The notes under the pieces are model-generated. The model did not search any database and was not told where the DNA came from. It saw nothing but the letters and a program-made list of their open reading frames with translations. Of a stretch of 64,000 bases of DNA, positions 45,192-54,749 are shown one piece after another. Source of the DNA: Limisphaera sp026417315 (GTDB lineage: Bacteria > Verrucomicrobiota > Verrucomicrobiia > Limisphaerales > Limisphaeraceae). Where the stretch lies: contig NZ_JBMVQY010000001.1 of NCBI RefSeq assembly GCF_049537125.1, forward strand, positions 1,984,001 through 2,048,000, in the 5' to 3' direction. Position 1 is the first letter of the stretch; every line of letters begins with the position of its first letter. The position numbers were made by a program, and so were the translations under genes.

Positions 45192-46535
45192 TCAACGTCG
45201 CCACGGCCCCGGCAGGCCTCCTCCGACGCGGCCCATGAGCTTCTGCAGCTTGCCCATCTTCTTCATCATTTCCTGCATTTGGGCGAATTTCTTGAGCAGG
45301 TCGTTGACCTCGCTGACGGGCACGCCGCTGCCGCGGGCAATCCGGTGACGCCGGCTGGCGTTGAGGATCTGCGGCTGCCGGCGCTCCTGCGGGGTCATGG
45401 CACAGAGAATCGCCTCCATGCGGCGCAGCTCCTTTTCCTGCTGCGCCAGGTCGGCCTGCTGCAGGGCTTCCGCGGCGCCGGGCAACAGTTTCATGAGATT
45501 CTCCAGCGGTCCCATGCGCCGCATCTGCCGGAGTTGTTCCAGAAAATCCTCGAGCGTGAACTGGCCCTTGCGCAGTTTCTCCTCCAGGCGTCGGGCATCC
45601 TCCAGCGTAACCGCCTCGGCCGCCTTCTCCACCAGGCTGACAATGTCGCCCATGCCCAAAATGCGCGACGCCATCCGGTCGGGATGGAACGGTTCCAAAT
45701 CGTCGAGTTTCTCGCCCACCCCGACAAACTTGATGGGCTTGCCGACGACGGCGCGGAAGCTGAGGGCCGCGCCGCCGCGCGCGTCGCCGTCCAACTTGGT
45801 CAGAATGGCGCCGGTGACCTGAAGGGCCCGGTCGAAGTGCGTGGCCACGTTCACCGCCTCCTGACCGGTGGCCGCGTCGAGCACCAGCAGGATCTCGCGG
45901 GGCCGCACCAGATCGCGCAGGCGTACCAGTTCCTGCACCAGCGGCTCGTCGATCTGGAGGCGCCCGGCGGTGTCGAAGATCAGGACATTTCGCTGGTGCT
46001 CGCGGGCGAATTCCAGCGCCCCCCGGGCGATGGCCAGCACGTCCTTCTGGTCGCGCTGGGTGAAGGTGGGGATTTGGAGCTGGCGTCCCAGCGTTTCCAA
46101 CTGGTCCATGGCAGCGGGTCGGTACACGTCGGCCGCCACCAGCAGCGGTTGGCGCCCCTGTTTTTGGAGCAGTCGGGCCAGCTTGCCGCTGGTGGTGGTC
46201 TTGCCGGATCCGTGCAGCCCCACCATCAAGATGGCCGTGGGCGAACCGCTCAGGTCCAGACCCGTGTGCGTGTCTCCCAGCAACGCCACCAGCTCGTCAT
46301 GAATGATCTTGATGACCTGTTGCCCGGGCTGGATGCTCTGGATGACCTCCTGACCGAGGGCCTTGGCCTTGACGCGCTCGATGAAGTCGCGCGCCACCTT
46401 GTAATTGACGTCGGCCTCCAACAGGGCCACCCGCACCTCGCGCAACGCGTCGGCCATGTTGGCCTCGGTCAGCTTCCCCATGCCCCGCAGGTGGCGGAAC
46501 GCCTCCTGCAGTCGCTTCGTCAATGCCTCGAACAT
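45192..46535 (-). CDS. ffh: Signal recognition particle protein Ffh
   Basis: 447-aa SRP GTPase for co-translational targeting. The N domain begins MFEALTKRLQEAFRHLRGMGKLTEANMADALREVRVALLEADVNYKV. The G domain has GLHGSGKTTTSGKLA (note HGSGKTT, the normal Ffh P-loop), DTAGRLQIDE, TKLDGDARGG and GVGEKLDDLEPF. The C-terminal M domain carries the RNA-binding SRRHRIARGSGVPVSEVNDLLKKFAQMQEMMKKM (landmark), ending in a short Gly-rich tail. Divergent from tRNA-Tyr. Confidence 0.97.
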   Translation of the reverse strand: MFEALTKRLQEAFRHLRGMGKLTEANMADALREVRVALLEADVNYKVARDFIERVKAKALGQEVIQSIQPGQQVIKIIHDELVALLGDTHTGLDLSGSPTAILMVGLHGSGKTTTSGKLARLLQKQGRQPLLVAADVYRPAAMDQLETLGRQLQIPTFTQRDQKDVLAIARGALEFAREHQRNVLIFDTAGRLQIDEPLVQELVRLRDLVRPREILLVLDAATGQEAVNVATHFDRALQVTGAILTKLDGDARGGAALSFRAVVGKPIKFVGVGEKLDDLEPFHPDRMASRILGMGDIVSLVEKAAEAVTLEDARRLEEKLRKGQFTLEDFLEQLRQMRRMGPLENLMKLLPGAAEALQQADLAQQEKELRRMEAILCAMTPQERRQPQILNASRRHRIARGSGVPVSEVNDLLKKFAQMQEMMKKMGKLQKLMGRVGGGLPGPWRR

Positions 46536-46545
46536 GTCGATCGGG

Positions 46546-46575
46546 AGGCTAGGGCAGGGGCCGGCCCGTTGACAA
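46546..46575 (-). promoter_or_regulatory. ffh promoter
   Basis: Minus strand TTGTCA (46575-46570), an 18-base spacer and TAGCCT (46551-46546), close upstream of ffh. Its -35 overlaps the -35 of the divergent tRNA-Tyr promoter. Confidence 0.4.
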
Positions 46576-46598
46576 GCGGCGCCCGGCGTGGCTACTTT
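46569..46598 (+). promoter_or_regulatory. tRNA-Tyr promoter
   Basis: TTGACA (46569-46574), an 18-base spacer and TACTTT (46593-46598) place the transcription start a few bases before the tRNA at 46611. A good sigma-70 match for a stable RNA gene. Confidence 0.6.
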
Positions 46599-46610
46599 TT
46601 TGTCGCGGGT

Positions 46611-46698
46611 GGTGGGATACTCAAGTGGTCAACGAGGGCAGACTGTAAATCTGCTGGCCTTTCGGCCTACACAGGTTCGAATCCTGTTCCCACCACCA
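46611..46698 (+). tRNA. tRNA-Tyr(GUA), CCA encoded
   Basis: Folds as a type II tRNA. The acceptor is GGTGGGA (46611-46617) with TCCCACC (46688-46694), then discriminator A and encoded CCA. The anticodon stem is GCAGA/TCTGC around loop CTGTAAA, with anticodon GTA at 46645-46647. A long variable arm and the T-loop GGTTCGAATCC follow. It forms the left boundary of the accessory island; its 3' end points into the island. Confidence 0.97.
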
Positions 46699-47308
46699 TT
46701 TTGCTTTGCCTGAATCGCCCCGCAGGAATCCCGGGTCCGCGCATCGGCCCCATTCGGCCCGGTGCTCGCCACCGTTCAGCCCCCACCCCTCGGCCGGGAT
46801 TTCGCCGGGGCGCGGGGACTTGCACCACTGGTGAACCAACGCTGACAGCCGTGTCTCCGGGCCCTGCCGGGCGATCCGACCTTCGACTTACCGAGGGCCC
46901 TGTTGCGCATCAGCAGACCCCACCGGTGGGACCAGCCACGCAAGATCGAAGGCTGAACTCACCCGGGACGTACCGCGCGAGAACCGCCATCGGCTCCGTG
47001 CGAGAGCTGCGGATCATGGCCGATACCCCGTGTGGACTGCAGGCGCCACCGCGTCCGTGAGCGTGGGCGGCCTCCGAGCCAGCGCAGACCGCGCGGAGCT
47101 GCGCCAGCCCGGCCAGGGCTTCACGCCGCGCCGCCGGGTCTGGCTCCCGATGGCGTCCCGTCTGCCCTCCGCGCCGGACTGAATTCGACTTCGCCGGCGA
47201 TCAACCCCCCTGCAAAAGGAGTTGCGCCATCGCGGGCGGGTGGTCACACATTGGAAGGACGCGGGACCGGGTCTCCAGGCCCCGGACGCAAGTCACAGCC
47301 GCTGAATC
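46699..47308. other. Left flank of island, no gene recognised
   Basis: About 610 bases between tRNA-Tyr and the hsdM fragment. No integrase, no excisionase and no second copy of the tRNA 3' end were found here by eye. Open frames on both strands lack family features. Confidence 0.5.
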
Positions 47309-47488
47309 ATGCCGGGACAACGCACGAGCCATCCAAACCGCACGAACGCCAGCGGCGCGCTCGGCTACGAAGCGCAGTTGTGGCGCATGGCCGATGCCCT
47401 GCGCAGCCTCAGGGACGTCGCCGAGTACAAAGACGTCGTCTTGGGCCTCCTCTTCCTCAAGTACATTTCTGACGCTTTCGAGGCGCAC
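47309..47488 (+). pseudogene. hsdM: hsdM 5' fragment (type I methyltransferase N-terminus)
   Basis: First 60 residues of a type I HsdM: ALGYEAQLWRMADALRSL...EYKDVVLGLLFLKYISDAFEAH, the conserved N-terminal helical domain. After FEAH the frame runs on to 47548 in unrelated sequence and stops just before the glutamine amidotransferase gene. The remainder of the N-terminal domain and the start of the methyltransferase fold (about 170 residues, including the SAM motif) are missing. The downstream hsdM piece resumes after the inserted gene. Confidence 0.75.
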
Positions 47489-47565
47489 ACCGTGCCCGGC
47501 TGCAGGCCCAGCGCACCGAGGGGACTGGTTAAAGCGCGAATAGCTTGACCGGAGGTAAAGCAACA

Positions 47566-48348
47566 ATGTGCAGGCTGCTCGGTCTGATCGCAAACAAGGA
47601 AGTCGATCTGCGATTCTCGCTCGTCGAGGGACCGACGACGCTGCGTTCGCTGAGCCAGTCCAACCAGGACGGTTGGGGTCTGGGATGGTACGAAGACGGT
47701 CGGCCCAAGGTGGTGAAGGAGCCCGCACCCGCCCATTCGAGCCAAAGCTATCGAAGGACAAGCGCAGAGGCCACGTCACGAGTTTTCATCGCCCACGTGA
47801 GGCGGGCAACCACGGGTAGCTGTTGCACGGAAAACTGCCACCCCTTCCAGTACGGCCGCTGGCTTTTTGCCCACAACGGTTCCGTGGACCGCAAGGCGCT
47901 CTTGGATCAGCTGAATGAAGTGCATCGATTGGCCATAGTCGGAGAGACCGACTCAGAGGCCTTCTTTCATTGGATCCTCCAGAAGATCGAAGAGGCTTCT
48001 TCGCCAGAGGAGGGAATCGCGAACGCGCTGGGGGCCTTGAAAGACGGCACCTATACGGCGCTCAACTTCTTGCTCAGCGATGGGGAGCATTTGTATGCCT
48101 ATCGTAATGCGGCTTGCAGCCACGGCTACTACAGCCTCTCTTATCTTGTCCGTCCGCCCGGCCCTCGACAGCCAGAGACGTTTTATCCGAGGGAAGTTCG
48201 AGCGATGCTCGAGTCGAAGTGTTTGCGAGGTGAACGTGCCGTGGTCGTTTGCTCGGAAAAGCTTACGGGAGAACCTTGGAAGGACATCCCGCTGGGGAAT
48301 TTACTGGTCGTGGGTCTCGATCTGAAACCGACCTTGAAGCAGCTATAG
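47566..48348 (+). CDS. Class II glutamine amidotransferase, inserted in hsdM
   Basis: 260-aa Ntn-type amidotransferase (YafJ/GATase class II). MCRLLGLIANKEVDL exposes catalytic Cys2 after removal of the initiator Met. Family landmarks: SNQDGWGLGWYEDG, FIAHVRRATTGSCCTENCHPFQYGRWLFAHNGSVD (the HNG loop), and GETDSEAFFHWIL. The ammonia-binding domain is complete but no synthetase domain follows, so it is a stand-alone glutaminase-type protein. A strong ribosome-binding site GGAGGT (47551-47556) sits 9 bases before the ATG, which decides the start. It lies exactly where the middle of hsdM should be and has distinctly lower GC. Role in the island unknown. Confidence 0.87.
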   Translation: MCRLLGLIANKEVDLRFSLVEGPTTLRSLSQSNQDGWGLGWYEDGRPKVVKEPAPAHSSQSYRRTSAEATSRVFIAHVRRATTGSCCTENCHPFQYGRWLFAHNGSVDRKALLDQLNEVHRLAIVGETDSEAFFHWILQKIEEASSPEEGIANALGALKDGTYTALNFLLSDGEHLYAYRNAACSHGYYSLSYLVRPPGPRQPETFYPREVRAMLESKCLRGERAVVVCSEKLTGEPWKDIPLGNLLVVGLDLKPTLKQL

Positions 48349-48360
48349 GACTGACGTCGC

Positions 48361-49221
48361 GCATGGCAAAGCGCTGCCCGAAACCCGGAATCGCCGGTCT
48401 CCCGATCCGCGGCATTGACGGGCGGATCGAACAGGGCGATACCTTCCACAACGAGCGCTTCCCGGACCTGAAGGCCGACTTCATCCTCGCCAACCCGCCC
48501 TTTAACGTCTCCGATTGGGGCGGGGAGCGCCTGCGGGAGGACAAACGCTGGAGGTTCGGCGTCCCGCCAGTGCGCAATGCCAACTTCTCTTGGGTCCAGC
48601 ACATTATTCATCACCTGGCACCGACAGGGTATGCCGGGTTCGTGCTCGCCAACGGCTCGATGTCCTCCAACCAAGTCCGGCGAAGGTGAGATCCGCAAGA
48701 ACATCATCGAGGCGGACTTGGTGGACTGCATAGCGGCGTTGCCGGACAAGTTGTTCTACACGACGCAAATCCCCGCCTGCCTGTGGTTTTTGGCACGGGG
48801 CAAAAGCGGGCGCCCTCCCTCCGGCCGGAAGGCCCCTCTGCGGGACCGGCGTGGTCAGGTGCTCTTCATTGACGCCCGAAAGCTGGGTCGCATGGTGGAC
48901 CGCACGCACCGTGAGCTGACCGATGAAGAGATTGCCCGCCTCGCGAACACCTACCACAGTTGGCGCGGGGAGAAGGAAGGCGGCGAATACAAAGACGTGC
49001 CCGGCTTCTGCAAGAGCGACACGCTGGAGGAGATCCGCAAGCACGGCCACGTGCTCACGCCAGGACGGTACGTCGGTGTCGAGGCACAAGAGGACGACGC
49101 CGAGCCGTTCGAGCAAAAGATGGCGCGGCTGGTGGCGCACCTCCGGGAACAGCAGGCCGAGGCCGCCAAGCTCGACACTGCCATTGCCAAGAACCTGAAG
49201 GAGTTGGGCTATGATTGGTAA
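48361..49221 (+). pseudogene. hsdM: hsdM 3' part, frameshifted
   Basis: HsdM similarity resumes about 48393 (GLPIRGIDGRIEQGDTFHN) and shows the N6-adenine methyltransferase motif IV ANPPFNVSDW and then FVLANGSMSSNQ. At 48673-48674 an extra A changes CAG TCC into CAA GTC, so the frame ends at 48689. The continuing family sequence (SGEGEIRKNIIEADLVDCIAALP, FYTTQIPACLWFLARGKS, VLFIDARKLGRMVDRTHRELTDEEI) is in the next frame and runs to 49221. The C-terminal helix region is intact. With the N-terminal half replaced as well, no functional methyltransferase can be made. Confidence 0.85.
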
Positions 49222-49501
49222 GGATCTCCTGCGCAAAAGGCGCGAAGACATTCTGCACCTCTGCGCCAAGTACGGAGCACGGAACGTTCGGGTTTTCGGC
49301 TCTGTTGTTCGGGGCGAGGAGCAGGAAGACAGCGATGTGGATCTTCTCGTAGATTTCGAGCCTGGCCGCAGCCTCCTCGACCACGCAGGCCTCGTGCTCG
49401 AGCTCGAAGAACTTCTGGGACGCAAGGCAGACGTCGTGACCGAACGGGGACTTCACTGGCTGCTGCGCCGGCGTATCCTCAAGGAGGCTCGCCCGCTGTG
49501 A
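49211..49501 (+). CDS. MNT-type nucleotidyltransferase antitoxin
   Basis: 96-aa minimal nucleotidyltransferase (MntA-like). The catalytic signature GSVVRGEEQEDSDVDLLVDF has GS followed by DxD at the family spacing. In HEPN/MNT modules this protein neutralises the HEPN toxin by adding AMP to a tyrosine near its active site. It overlaps the hsdM tail by 11 bases and is coupled to the HEPN gene (4-base overlap). All active-site residues look intact, unlike its toxin. Confidence 0.9.
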   Translation: MIGKDLLRKRREDILHLCAKYGARNVRVFGSVVRGEEQEDSDVDLLVDFEPGRSLLDHAGLVLELEELLGRKADVVTERGLHWLLRRRILKEARPL

Positions 49502-49884
49502 AAAAAGACCCCAAAGTTTACCTGGCCCACATGCTGGAGTGCATCCAGAAGATCAAGCGGTTCACAGTCGACGGCAAGGGACGTTTCCTGGCCGACGAGC
49601 TCGTTCGGGACGCGGTCCGGCGGAATTTCGAGGGGATCGGCGAAGCGGCGAAGCGCCTGGACGACACCTATCGATCCGTGCACCCGGAGATCCCGTGGCG
49701 AGGGCTGGCCGGCTTGCGTGACGTGTTGATTCGCCAGTACGAAGGAGTGGACCTGGAGCGGGTGTGGGCCATCGTTAAAGGCCACCTGTCCGGCCTCAAG
49801 CGGGCTATCTCCGCTCTTTTGCCGCCCTTGGATCAGCTCGAGCGAGAGCTGGAAGGCGAAGATGAGCCGGTGGAAGGTGAGTAA
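49498..49884 (+). CDS. HEPN (HepT/DUF86) toxin with altered active site
   Basis: 128-aa HEPN-fold protein, start overlapping the MNT stop. FEGIGEAAKRLDDTYRSVHPEIPWRGLAGLRDVLIRQYEGVDLERVWAIV (landmark region) is typical HepT. The ribonuclease motif R-x4-H-x-Y normally reads R..LIHQY; here residues 74-81 are RDVLIRQY, so the catalytic His is Arg79 (codon CGC at 49732-49734, one transition from CAC). Arg74 and Tyr81, the AMPylated position, remain. The RNase activity is probably lost, leaving an inert or purely regulatory partner for MntA. Confidence 0.87.
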   Translation: MKKDPKVYLAHMLECIQKIKRFTVDGKGRFLADELVRDAVRRNFEGIGEAAKRLDDTYRSVHPEIPWRGLAGLRDVLIRQYEGVDLERVWAIVKGHLSGLKRAISALLPPLDQLERELEGEDEPVEGE

Positions 49885-49895
49885 GGAGCTGGGCT

Positions 49896-51210
<1,315 letters not shown>

Positions 51211-51214
<4 letters not shown>

Positions 51215-52107
51215 CACCCACTGTCACTCATGTGGGCTTTAGCGACGAGTCGAACTGGAACGCAGGGCGCTTTCGGAGCCTTGCGCTTGCAACTGCAAGT
51301 GTCGAAGGCGTGGGCCATCTCGAAGCGGGCCCTAATGGCCTGTTGGCTAAATCTGACGTGAAGGAGTTCAAGTGGAAAAAGCTAGACGCAGCCAAAGAGC
51401 GCTTCGCAGCTGAAGAAATGTGCAGGTTTGCAATAGAGAACGCTTCTGCGCGGCGGTTGCGTATTGATGTTCTGGTGTGGGATATTGAAGATACGCGGCA
51501 CAAAATGGTTGGGAGGGATGACACCGCCAATCTTGAGCGGATGTACTATCATGTATTCCGAAACGTGTTGAGAGCGCGATGGCCAAATGATGCAGTCTGG
51601 AGACTTCACCCGGACGAACACACTGCCCTTGATTGGGGAACAATAGAAGACTGTCTTGAAGCAAAAAGCGTGACGGTCGAGGTAGACGATTCGCTCTGGT
51701 CCGGCAGCAGCTTTCAGATCGGAATACGCCGAGAATTCGGGATTGAAGAGATTCGGCCAGTGTCGTCTAAAGAATACCCGCTGCTTCAACTTGCGGACTT
51801 GTTCGCTGGTTTACCGGCGTTCTCGCGCGGCAAGTACGAAAAATATGAGCTGTGGCTTGAGTCGCAATCGCTGCAAATGAACTGGTTCAATGATTCCCAG
51901 CAGCCACAGAAGCTCTCACCCAGTGAGCGCCAACATTTTGAAGTGCTGAAGATGTTCGATCAAGAATGCAAAAAGCGCAAGCTTGGAGTCAGTCTTAAGA
52001 GCGGTCGCGGGCTGTGGACGCCCAACCCGGAAAATCCGATCAACTTCTGGATCTATGAACCGCAGCATCCCGAAGATAAGGCACCTGTGAGAGGGGCCGG
52101 CCTGTGA
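51211..52107 (+). CDS. DUF3800-like protein
   Basis: 298-aa protein of lower GC than its neighbours. The N-terminus HVGFSDESNWNAGRFRSLALA fits the DUF3800 RNase H-like fold, in which the first strand ends in a DES/DEs acidic motif. A second acidic cluster follows in VLVWDIEDTRH, and SKEYPLLQLADLFAGL resembles the late YPLLQLADLFAG motif of the family. DUF3800 proteins are frequent in phage-defence islands. The start is coupled to the hsdS stop (ATGA). Catalytic activity is inferred, not shown. Confidence 0.7.
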
Positions 52108-52569
52108 CCTGCGGTCGGACCCGTCACCATCGCTGATTCATTCGGTAAAAGGGTACAAACACGCGCAGTCAGCAACATGTTTCATCAGCAACTCTACTTA
52201 GCATCGTATATGTGTGCCGGAAACGAGGCGATCGCGAGACGCGGTTGAGTGACGCCGAAGAGATGACGAAATCGGCTCGGGCGAAATGGCGGTAGGTTAT
52301 CGGCGAGTCCAGACCGATGCGTTCAATGCGATGCTCGATCTTGGAAAAAGCATGAGCAGCTAACGATGCAGGGACATTGTGAAAGGAATAGCATCGATGA
52401 CTTTTTCCGGGTGCGTGTGGCCCAGGGATTATTACGAGCACATCCTCTGGAATCAGGAGCCCTTGCATTATGTCTGGGACCGCAGTATAAAAAGGTCGAG
52501 CAGATTGGGCTGTGGACCGGGGAAGTCCGATGATGGGGCAGCTCGGGAAGCACGAGCGCGGGACGTACC
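52108..52569. other. Decayed region between DUF3800 and hsdR copy
   Basis: About 460 bases without an intact gene. It contains the possible RAYT transposase scrap described separately. Otherwise nothing is recognised. Confidence 0.45.
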
Positions 52570-52576
52570 ATGGTGA
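52379..52576 (+). pseudogene. Possible RAYT (Y1 transposase) fragment
   Basis: In frame from 52379 the peptide SGCVWPRDYYEHILWNQE (about 52406-52459) resembles the C-terminal signature of REP-associated tyrosine transposases, where WQRDYYEHIIR carries the catalytic Tyr. Nothing before it matches, and the following residues diverge after about 20. Short and degraded, so only a suggestion. Confidence 0.35.
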
Positions 52577-52806
52577 ATCCAAGCGAATCCGACGGTGAAG
52601 CCCCTGCCCTGGCTTGGTTGGGATTACTTGGCCGGCTGGTCAGGCGTAGCCCGACGATCGTCCTGGAAGGGCGGTTGGCTGAAGGACGGGAGCAGCGCGC
52701 GGTCGCGTTGCCGCGAGGCGTGCGGGATTCGGTGCGGCCCAGGCTGGTTCGGGGTGGAATTCGGGTGAAGGTTGTGGGGCCGTTCTCGGAAAGGTCGGGC
52801 ATATGA
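52570..52806 (+). pseudogene. Decayed 5' end of a second hsdR
   Basis: 78-residue frame whose GEAPALAWLGLLGRLVRR...LEGRLAEGREQRAVAL...VRDS aligns residue by residue with the N-terminus of the HsdR fragment at 53657 (GEAVLAWLGSLGWAV...PEGRFAERQDYREVVL...LRDG). The sequence then breaks off before the GIY-YIG gene. It is a divergent relative rather than a recent duplicate. Confidence 0.5.
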
Positions 52807-53660
52807 ATGAGGTCCACGGGTTTTCGGTCCGTATTTTCATTCCGTCGGGCAATCCGGAAGAACTCCGCATTGTCGAGAAGTCGAATTGGACCGGGCTGGG
52901 GCTGGTGTTCCCGCGATCTCTATTCCCAAGGGTCCGACAGCGGCCGGAACTGAAACGCGCCGGTGTGTATGTGATTTGGGGACCAGGGGAAGGCGGGCAC
53001 CTTCCGCGGCTCTATGTTGGCGAGGGGGATCCGGTGCTGCCGCGGCTTGAGCAGCACGCCAAGCAGAAGGACTTCTGGACGCACGCGGTGGCGTTCACGA
53101 GCAAGGACCAGAACCTGAACAAGGCGCACGTGCAGTATTTGGAAGCGCGCCTGGTGGCGCTCGCCGTCGAGGCCAAGCGCGCCGAGGTGGATAACGGGAA
53201 CGTGCCGCAGCTGCCCGCGCTGTCGGACGCCGATGCCGCCGATGCCGAGGCTTTTCTGGCCGATCTGCTGTTGTGCCTGCCGCTGGTCGGGGTCAACCTG
53301 TTCGAGAGGGCCAGGGCCGACGCGGCGAAGGAAGTGGAGTTGTTCCTGAAAGCCAAAGGAATCAGTGCGCGTGGTTTGGACAGTTCGGAAGGCTTCATCG
53401 TGCGTGCCGGATCACAGGCGGTCATCGAGGAGGTTCCCTCGATTCACGGCTTTCTCTCCGGGCTGCGCAAGGCTTTGGTAGCGCAGGGCGTGTTGGTGCC
53501 GGACGGCAAAGTGTATCGGCTGACGCAGGATTACGCCTTCAACTCGCCCTCGACCGCCGCCGGAGTATTACTGGGTCGAAATTCGAACGGGCGTACACAG
53601 TGGAAGGACGCGAACGGGCGGACGCTTAAGCAGATCCAGGAAGAGGCGATTGGCCAGTGA
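52803..53660 (+). CDS. GIY-YIG nuclease-like protein with DUF4357 domain
   Basis: 285-aa protein. N-terminal half: GVYVIWGPGEGG (the GIY position reads GVY, the YIG position is LYVGEGDP), then HAVAFTSKDQNLNKAHVQYLEARLV with a Glu as the expected metal ligand. C-terminal DUF4357 domain: GFIVRAGSQAVIEEVPSIHGFLSGLRKALVAQGVL...YRLTQDYAFNSPSTAAGVLLGRNSNGRTQWKD (landmarks). Such proteins are common companions of type I restriction operons. The stop overlaps the hsdR start (53657), so translation is coupled. Nuclease activity and target are inferred. Confidence 0.8.
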   Translation: MNEVHGFSVRIFIPSGNPEELRIVEKSNWTGLGLVFPRSLFPRVRQRPELKRAGVYVIWGPGEGGHLPRLYVGEGDPVLPRLEQHAKQKDFWTHAVAFTSKDQNLNKAHVQYLEARLVALAVEAKRAEVDNGNVPQLPALSDADAADAEAFLADLLLCLPLVGVNLFERARADAAKEVELFLKAKGISARGLDSSEGFIVRAGSQAVIEEVPSIHGFLSGLRKALVAQGVLVPDGKVYRLTQDYAFNSPSTAAGVLLGRNSNGRTQWKDANGRTLKQIQEEAIGQ

Positions 53661-54664
53661 GATCCCTTGGTGGATCCGGCGTTGGAGAAGCCGTCCTGGC
53701 CTGGCTGGGGTCGCTCGGCTGGGCGGTCAAACATGGCCCGGAGTTCGCGCCGGAGGGGCGGTTTGCCGAGCGGCAGGACTACCGCGAGGTGGTGCTGGCA
53801 CAGCGGCTGCGCGATGGCCTGGCCCGCCTCAACCCTGATCTTCCCGCCGAGGCACTGGAGGACGCCTTCCGCAAGATCCCCAACCCGGAAGGCGCCACGC
53901 TCGAAGCGCGCACCCGTGCATTCCACCGGATGCTCGTGGATGGCGTGACGGTGGAGTACCGGCGGCCTGACGGAACCATTGCGGGCTCGCAGGCGCGAAT
54001 CCTGGACTTCGAGGAGCCGGAAAACAACGACTGGCTGGCGGTGAACCAGTTCACGGTGAGCGAAGGCCGGCACCTCCGCCGTCCGGACATTGTGCTCTTC
54101 GTCGATGGCCTTCCCCTTGCCATCGTTGAGTTGAAGAACCCTGTCGATGAAGAAGCCACGATCTGGACTGCGTTCCAGCAGCTCCAGACATACAAGATGG
54201 AGCTGCCGACGCTTTTTTCGTTGAACGAACTCTTGGTCATCTCTGACGGTCTCGAGACACGCCTCGGCACGCTTACAGCCGGGCGGGAGTGGTTCAAACC
54301 CTGGCGGACGATTTTGGGTGAGCAAGTGGAGGACATCGGCGTCTCGCAGCTCGAGGTGCTGCTGAAGGGGGTGTTTGACCGGTGGCGTTTTCTTCTACTC
54401 ATACGGGATTTCACCGTCTTCGAGGACGACGGCAGCGGGAAACTCGACAAGAAGGTCGCCGGTTACCACCAGTTCCACGCAGTACGGGTCGCCGTGGAAG
54501 AGACCTTGCGGGCTGGTGGAGGGCAAACCGGGACCATGGCGGACGCGCGCGGGCGACACGAGGCTGGCCGACGAGCCGGCCGGAGGGCGCCCCATTGCGA
54601 CCGTCGAAGCGAAGTGCTCTTTATCGACGTCTGGAAGCTGGCCGTGATGGTGGATTGCATTTAA
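53657..54664 (+). pseudogene. hsdR: hsdR 5' fragment fused to an hsdM scrap
   Basis: Residues 1-286 are a normal type I HsdR N-terminus with its PD-(D/E)XK endonuclease: GEAVLAWLGSLGWAV, RPDIVLFVDGLPLAIVELKNP (Asp, Glu-x-Lys catalytic triad), TAFQQLQTYK (the QxxxY motif), and DKKVAGYHQFHAVRVAVEETL, which normally leads straight into the Walker A helicase domain. From about 54514 this continuity is lost. The same frame then reads RRAPHCDRRSEVLFIDVWKLAVMVD (54581-54655), clearly matching HsdM RKAPLRDRRGQVLFIDARKLGRMVD. The motor domain is absent; its C-terminal continuation lies at 59955 after the inserted cassette. Confidence 0.85.
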
Positions 54665-54749
54665 CCGACAGATGATATACAGAATGCACCGCGTTCACAC
54701 GCTGGCGCAGCGCGTGGCCGCTTGCGCGACCGGGACAGACAAGGATTAT

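Noticed and set aside
46621..46839. 72-codon minus-strand frame overlapping tRNA-Tyr
   Set aside because: It is the reverse complement of the tRNA and flank.
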